Shown here: positions 57,373-64,000 of the stretch, one piece after another | How positions within the stretch are numbered: position 1 is the stretch's first letter | Layout of the letters: each line of letters starts with the position of its first letter | NCBI GenBank assembly: GCA_008011715.2 | Contig: CP136508.1 | Span: forward strand, 992,001-1,056,000 | Reading direction: 5' to 3' | Source of the DNA: [Empedobacter] haloabium | Lineage (GTDB): Bacteria; Pseudomonadota; Gammaproteobacteria; Burkholderiales; Burkholderiaceae_D | Length of the DNA: 64,000 nt | Made by a program: the position numbers and the translations under genes | The notes under the pieces: model-generated | Told to the model about the DNA's origin: nothing | What the model saw: only the letters and a program-made list of their open reading frames with translations | The model's database searches: none

Positions 57373-59127
57373 TCACGGGCGGCGCAAGCCGCGCAGGAAG
57401 TCCAGCAGCACCTGCGCAGCCAGGTCGGCATCGTCCGCCGTCATCGTCTCCAGCGGGTTGTGGCTGATGCCGCCATTGCCGCAGCGGGTAAACAGCATGG
57501 CGACGTCCGTCAGCGCCGCCATGGCCATCGCGTCATGGCCGGCGCCGGACAGCAGGTCGAAGCGCGGCAAGCCCTGGCGTTCGACGGCGGCCCCGAGCTG
57601 GTCCATCAGCCACGGCGCGCAGGGCGCGGCGGCGGCCTGCACGATCGGCTCGAGCGCGAATTCGATGCGACGGCGGGCGCAGATCGCCTCGATGCCGCGC
57701 AGGATGTCGTCCACGGCGGCCAGGCGCACCGCATCGTCGGCTGCGCGAATGTCGAGCGACAGCCTGCAGGCGCCGGGAACGACGTTGACGGAACCGCTCG
57801 GCACCTGCAGCTGGCCGACAGTGCCGACCAGCGCGGGCACGCCGCCGCAGCGCTGCTCCACCAGCAGCACGATCTCGGCGGCCGCGGCGGCGGCATCCTG
57901 GCGCATCGTCATGGGGGTGGTGCCGGCATGGCTGGCCAGCCCGGTCAGTTCGACCAGGTAGCGCGAGCTGCCGGCAATCGCCGTGACGACGCCCAGCGGC
58001 AGGCCGCGCTCCAGCAGCACCGGACCCTGTTCGATGTGCACCTCGACATAGGCCAGCACGCCGGCCGGGTCGCGCGCGATGGCGGGAATGGCGGCGGGAT
58101 CGTGGCCGGCGGCGACGAGCGCGTCGCGCATCGTCACGCCGGCGGCGTCCGCCGCCTCCAGCAGGTCCATGTCGAAGCGGCCCGCAACGGCGTTACTGCC
58201 CAGGAAGGTGCTGCGGAAACGTACGCCTTCTTCTTCCGCGAAGCCGATCACTTCGAGGTGGTGAGGCAGCTTCTCGCCACGGGCATGCAGCTCGTGCACG
58301 ATGGCCAGCGGCAGCAGGATGCCCAGGCGACCGTCGTACTTGCCGCCGTTGCGCACCGTGTCGTAGTGCGAGCCGGTGATCAGTGTCTTCGCCTCGGGCG
58401 CGTCGCACGGATAGCGGCCCACCACGTTGCCGACGGCGTCGATCGTCACCTGCATGCCCGCTGCGCGCATCCACTCGGCCAGCTGCGTGGCCGTGCGGCG
58501 GTGCGCTTGCGTCAGGTAGGCGCAGGTCAGGCCATCGGCGTCGTCGCTCCATTGCGCCAGCTCTTCGGCCCACTGCATGATGCGCGGGCCGTACGGCAGC
58601 TGCACGGCCAGCAGCTCGTTCAGGCGGATCTCGGCGATGCGGTGGATCTGGCGCAGGCATTCGGCCATCTCGGCCGCCGGCTGGTTTTTCAGCCGGCGCG
58701 CAAAGGTGGCGATGACGGCCTGGCGGCTCAAGCCCTTGCCGGTCGGGCCCTTCACGGCCAGGATGAACGGGAAGCCGAATTTCGCGTTGTAGTCCGCGTT
58801 CAGGCGGTGCAGCGTGGCGAATTCCTCCGAGCTGCACAGGTTCAGGCCGGAGGCGGCCTGTTCACCGGTGGACTCGGCGGTCAGCTCGCCCCGCACGGCG
58901 GCCTTGCCGGCCAGCTCGGGGTGGGCGCGGATCAGGCCCAGTTGCTCGTCCCTGGATGCCTGCGTCACCACGGCCTGCAAGGCCTGCTTCAGCGCCGTGA
59001 CGGTGGCGAATGGCCTTTGTTCCGCCGCGCGCTCGGGAATCCACGGCGAATGTTCATAGATGCCGCGCAGCGTGTCGACGAAGGCGGGCAGGGGGCAGGT
59101 GTTCAGTTCGGAGAGGGTGGTCGTCAT
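57373..59127 (-). CDS. Fused OHCU decarboxylase and allantoate amidohydrolase
   Basis: 584 aa. Residues about 1-170 are UraD (2-oxo-4-hydroxy-4-carboxy-5-ureidoimidazoline decarboxylase), with FVDTLRGIYEHSPWIPERAAEQRPF and IRAHPELAGKAA, followed by GFPFILAVKGP. Residues about 175-584 are an AllC-type M20 hydrolase, with GSHYDTVRNGGKYDGRLG, GFAEEEGVRFRSTFLGS and EVHIEQGPVLLERG. UraD makes S-allantoin and AllC degrades allantoate, so the fused steps flank allantoinase, which is not in the window. ATG 59127 is chosen at MTTTLSEL. Transcribed divergently from nothing obvious; its promoter lies before 59228. Confidence 0.94.
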   Translation of the reverse strand: MTTTLSELNTCPLPAFVDTLRGIYEHSPWIPERAAEQRPFATVTALKQALQAVVTQASRDEQLGLIRAHPELAGKAAVRGELTAESTGEQAASGLNLCSSEEFATLHRLNADYNAKFGFPFILAVKGPTGKGLSRQAVIATFARRLKNQPAAEMAECLRQIHRIAEIRLNELLAVQLPYGPRIMQWAEELAQWSDDADGLTCAYLTQAHRRTATQLAEWMRAAGMQVTIDAVGNVVGRYPCDAPEAKTLITGSHYDTVRNGGKYDGRLGILLPLAIVHELHARGEKLPHHLEVIGFAEEEGVRFRSTFLGSNAVAGRFDMDLLEAADAAGVTMRDALVAAGHDPAAIPAIARDPAGVLAYVEVHIEQGPVLLERGLPLGVVTAIAGSSRYLVELTGLASHAGTTPMTMRQDAAAAAAEIVLLVEQRCGGVPALVGTVGQLQVPSGSVNVVPGACRLSLDIRAADDAVRLAAVDDILRGIEAICARRRIEFALEPIVQAAAAPCAPWLMDQLGAAVERQGLPRFDLLSGAGHDAMAMAALTDVAMLFTRCGNGGISHNPLETMTADDADLAAQVLLDFLRGLRRP

Positions 59128-59228
59128 CGCAGGTATCCCATGGTGAACGGCGATGATAGCGCCAGGTGGCCAGCGCCGGGTCGGAGCTGGTATATAGCTC
59201 TTATCTGTACGCGGTGATGATGGCGCAG

Positions 59229-60167
59229 CTACTTCGGCGCCAGCCCCTTCGCCGCCGCCGTGACCTGGTCGCGCAGCCACTTGTGCTCGGGCGCCTGGTG
59301 CACGCGCTCGTGCCACAGCTGGTAGAAGCGCATCGGCGGGAACTTGACGGGTACCGTGAACGTCTTCAGCGGCAGCGTCTTTTCATAGAAGCGCAGGAAC
59401 TGGCGGCCGGTCGTCAGCACCAGGTCGGTCTGCGTCAGCATATAGGGGATCAGGCCGAAATAGGCCGATTCCACGACCACGTTGCGGCGCAGGTTCTGCC
59501 GCTCCAGGAACGAGTCGATCACGCCGCCATAGCCCGGCAGCATCTGCGACGGCGCCACGTGCGGCAGCGTCAGGTAGTCCTGCAACGTCATCGCGTCGCT
59601 GGCGGTGCGCTTGGCGTACGGGCTGGCGGCATGCATCGCGCAGATGATGGGGTCCTCGAACAGCTTGGAGATGTGCAGGTGTTGCGGCGGCTCGTCCCAG
59701 TTGGCGATGACGAGGTCCATGTCGCCGTCCGACAGCATGCGGATGTAGTCGATTCCCGGCCCCAGGTTGTGGATGACGACGCGGCTTTTCGGTGAGCCGC
59801 GCCGCAGCAGCGCCACCACGTTCGGCAGGAACTGGCTGTCCAGGTAGTCCGGCGCGGCGATGTGGAAGGTGCGCGCTTCCTCCTGCGGCACGAACGGCGT
59901 CTTCTTGACGAACAGGCTTTCGGTCTCGTCCAGGATGCGCTTCGCGGGTTTCAGCAGGCTCTCGCCGTGCTGGGTGGGCACCATGCCGCGCGCGCCGCGC
60001 ACCAGCAGCGGGTCGCCGGTCAGCTCGCGCAGCTTGCGCAGCGAGGCCGAAATGGAAGGTTGCGGCTGGTTCAGTTTCAGCGCCACGCGCGACACGTTTT
60101 TCTCGACCAGCAGCAGGTACAGGATGCGGATCAGGTGCAGGTCGAGGTGTTGCGGCAGGCTGGACAT
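59229..60167 (-). CDS. LysR-family transcriptional regulator of the urate genes (probable)
   Basis: 312 aa. N-terminal winged helix (LHLIRILYLLLVEKNVSRVAL, LNQPQPSISASLRKLREL) and an effector domain with TFHIAAPDYLDSQFLP. It resembles the NodD/PecT-like LysR branch. Divergent from puuD over 140 bases, and upstream of uraD-allC on the same strand, so it probably controls urate or allantoate catabolism on both sides. The inducer (urate, allantoin) is an inference. Confidence 0.9.
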   Translation of the reverse strand: MSSLPQHLDLHLIRILYLLLVEKNVSRVALKLNQPQPSISASLRKLRELTGDPLLVRGARGMVPTQHGESLLKPAKRILDETESLFVKKTPFVPQEEARTFHIAAPDYLDSQFLPNVVALLRRGSPKSRVVIHNLGPGIDYIRMLSDGDMDLVIANWDEPPQHLHISKLFEDPIICAMHAASPYAKRTASDAMTLQDYLTLPHVAPSQMLPGYGGVIDSFLERQNLRRNVVVESAYFGLIPYMLTQTDLVLTTGRQFLRFYEKTLPLKTFTVPVKFPPMRFYQLWHERVHQAPEHKWLRDQVTAAAKGLAPK

Positions 60168-60238
60168 CGGCGAACGTCGCTATATGGTTGTGAATATGTC
60201 GAATATACGCGAAAAGTCATGAGTTCGATACCGTTCGC

Positions 60239-60255
60239 GTTTATCTTCTATAAAC
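60239..60255. promoter_or_regulatory. Inverted repeat GTTTAT-N5-ATAAAC in the lysR/puuD gap
   Basis: Perfect six-base arms, 53 bases before puuD. It overlaps a TATAAA that could be the puuD -10 element. A further AT-rich stretch with ATATGTCGAATAT lies at 60194-60206. Candidate LysR site. Confidence 0.35.
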
Positions 60256-60307
60256 TGCGGTAGCTATAGCCATCGCCAATGCCGCGCCCACCAAACAAAG
60301 GATTTAC

Positions 60308-61534
60308 ATGGAAGTTTTCGGCTACCTGATCCCGTACGGCCTCGAATGGCTCAACCTTCTCGTGCGCTGGCTGCACATCATCACGGGCATCGCCTGGATC
60401 GGCGCGTCGTTCTACTTCGTCTGGCTGGACAACTCGATCCGGCCACCCGCGCCGGGCTCCGACTTGGCGAAAAAGGGCGTGATGGGCGAGTTGTGGGCCG
60501 TGCATGGCGGCGGCTTCTACAATCCGCAGAAGTACCTGGTCGCACCGGCCGAGCTGCCGAAGGAGCTGCACTGGTTCAAGTGGGAGGCCTATTCGACCTG
60601 GCTGTCCGGCTTCGCGCTGTTGACGATTGCGTACTACTTCAATGCCCAGGCGATGATGATCGACAAATCGGTGGCCGACCTGACCTCGCTGCAGGCCGTC
60701 GGCACGGGCCTGGGCTTCCTCGTCGCCGGCTGGGTCGTCTACGACCTGCTGTGCCGCTCGCCGCTGGGCCGGCACGACCTGTGGTTCGGCGTCGTCATCT
60801 TCCTGCTGCTGGTGGCGGCCGCCTATGGCCTGACCCACCTGCTGTCCGGCCGCGCCGCCTACATCCACGTGGGCGCGATGATCGGCACGATCATGGTGGC
60901 CAACGTGGCCATGCTGATCATTCCAGGGCAGCGCAAGATGGTCAGCGCGATGCAGGCCGGCGGCAAGCCTGACCCGATCCACGGCATCCGCGCCAAGCAG
61001 CGCAGTGTCCACAATAACTACTTTACCCTGCCGGTGCTGTTCATCATGATCAGCAACCACTACGCGATGACGTACCAGCACGCGCATGCCTGGCTGGTGC
61101 TGGCCTTCATCATGGCGGCCGGGGTCTTCATTCGCCACTTCTTCAACCTGCGCCACAAGGGCCGCGTGGAGTGGCGCTACCCGGCCATCGGTGTGGCGCT
61201 GCTGCTGACGGTCGCCGTGGCGATCGCGCCGCAGCGGCCCGCCGCCAGCGCGGCCGGTGCGGCCGGTGTCGACGCGGCCGCGCAGTTCGCGCAAGTGAAA
61301 GCCATCATGGACCAGCGCTGCCTGTCCTGCCATGCGGCCAAGCCCACGCAGCCAGGTTTCGCCACCGCGCCGGCCGGCGTGATGTTCGACACGCCTGAGC
61401 AGATCCGCCAGCGCGCGGCGCAGATCCACAAGCAGGTCGTCGAGCTGAAAGCCATGCCGATCGGGAATCTCACCAATATGACGGACGCGGAACGCGGCCA
61501 GATCGCCGCCTGGTTCGCGGCAGGAGCAAAATGA
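60308..61534 (+). CDS. puuD: Membrane-bound urate hydroxylase PuuD with C-terminal cytochrome c domain
   Basis: 408 aa. Oxidises urate to 5-hydroxyisourate and passes electrons to a haem c domain rather than to oxygen directly. About eight transmembrane segments fill residues 1-310 with conserved WLHIITGIAWIGASFYFVWLD, ARPHH-like His residues and NHYAMTYQHAHAW. The C-terminal domain has C338-L-S-C341-H342. The stop overlaps the M20 gene start (ATGA). Electron acceptor could be a periplasmic cytochrome c. Confidence 0.94.
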   Translation: MEVFGYLIPYGLEWLNLLVRWLHIITGIAWIGASFYFVWLDNSIRPPAPGSDLAKKGVMGELWAVHGGGFYNPQKYLVAPAELPKELHWFKWEAYSTWLSGFALLTIAYYFNAQAMMIDKSVADLTSLQAVGTGLGFLVAGWVVYDLLCRSPLGRHDLWFGVVIFLLLVAAAYGLTHLLSGRAAYIHVGAMIGTIMVANVAMLIIPGQRKMVSAMQAGGKPDPIHGIRAKQRSVHNNYFTLPVLFIMISNHYAMTYQHAHAWLVLAFIMAAGVFIRHFFNLRHKGRVEWRYPAIGVALLLTVAVAIAPQRPAASAAGAAGVDAAAQFAQVKAIMDQRCLSCHAAKPTQPGFATAPAGVMFDTPEQIRQRAAQIHKQVVELKAMPIGNLTNMTDAERGQIAAWFAAGAK

Positions 61535-62763
61535 ACATGAATCGCCAACAGCAGATCAACGACTGGATCGACGCCCACTTCGACGAGCAGGTGGCCCTGC
61601 TGCAGCAGGTGCTGCGCGTGCCCACCGATACCCCGCCGGGCAACAACGCCCCCCACGCCGACATGGTGGCGCAACTGGTCCAGCAGTACGGCTGGCAGGC
61701 CGAGAAGCACGTGGTGCCAGAAGCCACGGTGCGCGACTACGGCATGGAGAGCATCACCAATCTGGTGGTGCGCCGTCCGTATGGCGCCGGCGGCCCGACG
61801 GTGGCGCTGAACGCGCATGGCGACGTGGTACCGCCCGGCGACAACTGGACCTATCCGCCCTACGGCGGCGTGATCGAGGACGGCTACATCTACGGCCGCG
61901 CGGCCGCCGTGTCGAAGAGCGACTTCGCCACCTATATCTTCGCCACCCGCGCGCTGGAAGCGCTGGGCGTGCCTTTGAGAGGCGGTATCGAACTGCACTT
62001 TACCTACGACGAGGAATTCGGCGGCCTGCTGGGCCCCGGCTGGCTGCTCGAGCAGAACGTGACGCGGCCGGACATGGTCATCGCGGCCGGCTTCTCCTAC
62101 CAGATCGTCACCGCGCACAACGCCTGCCTGCAGCTGGAGATCACCGTGCACGGCAAGTCCGGCCACGGCGCGATGCCCGAGACGGGCGTGGATGCGCTGC
62201 AGGCGGCTACGAAGATCCTGAACGCGATCTATGGCCAGCTGCCCGAACTGAAGAAGATCAAGTCACAGGTGGCCGGCATCGACTCGCCGACCATGCTGGT
62301 GGGCCGCATCGATGGCGGTACCAATACCAACGTGGTGCCGGGCAAGGTCGTGATGAAGATGGACCGGCGCATGATTCCCGAGGAGGACCCCGTCGCGGTC
62401 GAGGCGCAGGTGCGCCAGCTGATCGAGGACGCGGTGCGTGACGTGCCGGGTATCCGGCTGGAGATCCGGCGCCTGCTGTTGTCGCACGCGCTGCGGCCGT
62501 TGCCGGGCTCGCAGGCGCTGGTGGCGGCGTTGCAGAAGAATGCCGAGGCGGTGTTGGGCGAGACGATTCCGGCCGTCGGCACGCCGCTGTATGCCGATGC
62601 GCGGCTGTACGGTGAGCGCGGCATCCCGGCGGTGCTGTACGGCGCCGGCCCGCGCACGGTGCCGGAGTCGAATGCAAAGAAGGCGGATGAGCGGCTGCTG
62701 CTGGAGGATTTGCGGCGGGCGACCAAGGTGGTGGCGTTGACCTTGGCGGATTTGCTGGGGTAA
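61531..62763 (+). CDS. M20-family metallopeptidase/amidohydrolase (ArgE/DapE/ACY1-like)
   Basis: 410 aa. Di-zinc hydrolase motifs: ALNAHGDVVPPGDNW (His and Asp ligands), YDEEFGGLLGPG (catalytic Glu pair), the dimerisation domain with HGKSGHGAMPETGVDAL, and a late segment VPESNAKKADERL. Start codon overlaps the puuD stop; a second ATG lies six bases downstream. Enzymes of this family hydrolyse N-acyl or N-carbamoyl amino acids and dipeptides. Coupling to puuD suggests a substrate from urate breakdown, but no such activity can be proved here. Confidence 0.88.
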   Translation: MNMNRQQQINDWIDAHFDEQVALLQQVLRVPTDTPPGNNAPHADMVAQLVQQYGWQAEKHVVPEATVRDYGMESITNLVVRRPYGAGGPTVALNAHGDVVPPGDNWTYPPYGGVIEDGYIYGRAAAVSKSDFATYIFATRALEALGVPLRGGIELHFTYDEEFGGLLGPGWLLEQNVTRPDMVIAAGFSYQIVTAHNACLQLEITVHGKSGHGAMPETGVDALQAATKILNAIYGQLPELKKIKSQVAGIDSPTMLVGRIDGGTNTNVVPGKVVMKMDRRMIPEEDPVAVEAQVRQLIEDAVRDVPGIRLEIRRLLLSHALRPLPGSQALVAALQKNAEAVLGETIPAVGTPLYADARLYGERGIPAVLYGAGPRTVPESNAKKADERLLLEDLRRATKVVALTLADLLG

Positions 62764-62776
62764 AGCTGCCGGGGTT

Positions 62777-62870
62777 GGGGTCTGTCCCCGCATGGGGACT
62801 GACCCCGGTTTTTATCGCGCAGCCGGCGTTCCGGATTAAAACCGGGGTCAGTCCCGGAGGGACAGACCCA
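62777..62870. repeat. Inverted pair of type A repeat units
   Basis: The first unit (62777-62812) is GGGGTCTGTCCCC, GCAT, GGGGACTGACCCC then GGTTTTT. The second (62838-62870) is the inverted form AAAACCGGGGTCAGTCCC, GGA, GGGACAGACCC. Spacer about 25 bases. They separate the convergent M20 and S9 genes. Confidence 0.85.
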
Positions 62871-62894
62871 AAGCCTGACGCGCCAACGGTGGGC

Positions 62895-64000
62895 TTATTT
62901 CAACGTCCGCTCGAACAGCTGGAAGATGCGGCGGTACTGGTCATACCAGCTCTCCGGCTGCACATACGCGTGCCGCTCCAGCGGGTAGCTGGCCAGCTCC
63001 CAGTGGTCCTTCTTCAGTTCGATCAGCCGCTGCGCCATCCGCACCGAGTCCTGGTAGAACACGTTGTCGTCCACCATGCCGTGGGCGATCAGCAGGTGGC
63101 CTTTCAGGCGGTCGGCGTATTCGATCGGCGAGGACACCCGGTACGCTTCCGGATCCAGGTCAGGGGTGTTCAGGATGTTGGCCGTGTAGCCGTGGTTATA
63201 CGAGGTCCAGTCCGTCACCGGACGCAGCGCGGCGCCGGCCTTGAACAGCTCCGGCTCGCGCATCAGCGCCATGAACGTCAGGAAGCCGCCGTAGCTGCCG
63301 CCGTAGATGCCCACCTTGTCGATGTCGCCCTGGTGGTGGGCGGCCAGCCAGCGCGCGCCGTCCACGTAGTCCTCCAGCTCGGGGTGCCCCATCTGGCGGT
63401 AGATGGCCGTGCGCCAGTCGCGCCCGTAGCCTTTCGACGCGCGGTAATCCATGTCCAGCACGATGTAGCCTTTCTCCACCAGCAGGTTGTGGAACATCTG
63501 CTCGCGGAAATAGACTGGGTAACGCTTGCTGACGTTCTGCAGGTAGCCGGCGCCGTGCACGAACATCACGACCGGGTACTTGCGGCCCGGTTCCAGCGTC
63601 GCCGGGCGGTACAGCTTGGCCCACACGGGCTGGCCACCATGCGTCGACGGGACCGCCACGAACTGCGGCACGATCCATTCGCGCGCCTTGAACGCGGCGC
63701 TGCGCGTGTCGGTCAGCTTGACGGCTTCGCCGCCGGCGGCAGGCACGATGGCCGCCTGGGCCGGCACGTAGGAAGCCGACCAGCGCACCAGCAGCCGGCG
63801 CTGGTCGGGCGACAACGAGAACTCTTCCACGCCGCCGTCCAGGCGCGTCACCTCGCGCACGCCGCCATCCTTGGGCGATACCGCACACACTTCGTACTCG
63901 CCCGGCGTACGGCGGTTGCACATGACCCAGGCCGCCGAGCCGTCGCTGTTCCACGTCACCTGCGTCGCTTCCCACTTGCCGCTGGTGAGGGCGCGCTGGC
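62895..64000 (-). CDS. S9-family (prolyl oligopeptidase / DPP IV-like) serine peptidase, 5' truncated by window edge
   Basis: The frame stays open through base 64000, so only the C-terminal 368 residues or so are seen. Alpha/beta-hydrolase catalytic triad: Ser in GIYGGSYGGFLTF, Asp in AHGMVDDNVFYQDS and His in PLERHAYVQPESW. Upstream, the end of a beta-propeller domain (EYEVCAVSPKDGG, RRLLVRWSASYVP) is visible. Resembles bacterial dipeptidyl peptidase IV. Releases N-terminal dipeptides (often X-Pro) or processes oligopeptides; a signal peptide, if any, is off the window. Convergent with the M20 gene. Confidence 0.93.
   Translation of the reverse strand, partial: QRALTSGKWEATQVTWNSDGSAAWVMCNRRTPGEYEVCAVSPKDGGVREVTRLDGGVEEFSLSPDQRRLLVRWSASYVPAQAAIVPAAGGEAVKLTDTRSAAFKAREWIVPQFVAVPSTHGGQPVWAKLYRPATLEPGRKYPVVMFVHGAGYLQNVSKRYPVYFREQMFHNLLVEKGYIVLDMDYRASKGYGRDWRTAIYRQMGHPELEDYVDGARWLAAHHQGDIDKVGIYGGSYGGFLTFMALMREPELFKAGAALRPVTDWTSYNHGYTANILNTPDLDPEAYRVSSPIEYADRLKGHLLIAHGMVDDNVFYQDSVRMAQRLIELKKDHWELASYPLERHAYVQPESWYDQYRRIFQLFERTLK

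Overview
The window is high-GC DNA with short intergenic gaps and many ATGA start/stop overlaps. Gene content (Oar-like TonB-dependent receptors, a PEP-CTERM exoprotein, PreT/PreA uracil catabolism, PuuD urate hydroxylase, a fused UraD-AllC protein) suggests a betaproteobacterium of the Oxalobacteraceae, of the Massilia/Duganella/Pseudoduganella kind. That assignment is an inference from gene content. No rRNA, tRNA, CRISPR array, IS element or prophage gene was seen.

Most of the 64 kb serves one theme: breaking down nucleic acids, nucleotides, nucleosides and bases. Left to right: (1) 1-4083, the end of a xanthine dehydrogenase operon (xdhB partial, xdhC, guaD); (2) 4113-14044, exported functions: a secreted adenosine deaminase-like enzyme, a large Oar-type TonB receptor, and a tight operon of a 5'-nucleotidase lipoprotein, a phospholipase-D-fold protein resembling the PLD3/PLD4 exonucleases, and an S1/P1 nuclease; (3) 14064-15851, a DeoR regulator divergent from a NudK-like Nudix hydrolase, then a small cytochrome c; (4) 16072-20741 (minus), a BMP-type nucleoside ABC transporter, divergent from a second TonB receptor (21315-23600); (5) 23726-26018, DUF969-DUF979-pyroglutamyl peptidase; (6) 26100-29093 (minus), pseudouridine catabolism (psuK with a DNA-binding domain, psuG) plus a LysR regulator; (7) 29350-37971, a nucleoside operon punA-deoB-deoC-ALDH16-deoA-cdd-tandem deaminase; (8) 37976-42285, unrelated small genes, including a LytS/LytR two-component system and a PEP-CTERM protein; (9) 42286-55621, the reductive pyrimidine pathway with divergent MocR and RutR-like regulators; (10) 55643-62763, urate/allantoate catabolism (UraD-AllC fusion, PuuD, an M20 hydrolase) with LysR regulators; (11) the 3' part of an S9 peptidase at the right edge.

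A coherent flow can be inferred. Extracellular nucleic acid is cut to nucleotides and nucleosides, which enter through a TonB receptor and the ABC transporter. Punctuated cleavage by PunA, DeoA and PsuG frees bases, and the (deoxy)ribose phosphates go through DeoB and DeoC to central metabolism, with the ALDH16 enzyme possibly oxidising the acetaldehyde. Purine bases go through GuaD/Xdh/PuuD/UraD-AllC. Pyrimidine bases go through PreTA, HydA and the ureidopropionase to beta-alanine, then through AptA/Ald/MmsA to acetyl-CoA. HIU hydrolase and allantoinase are not in the window.

A second theme is a dispersed palindromic repeat family built on GGGGTCTGTCCC. It has a GC-rich type A, often in inverted pairs, and an AT-flanked type B. 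Units lie mostly just after genes and look like weak terminators; one type B unit lies inside the 3' end of the xdhB reading frame.
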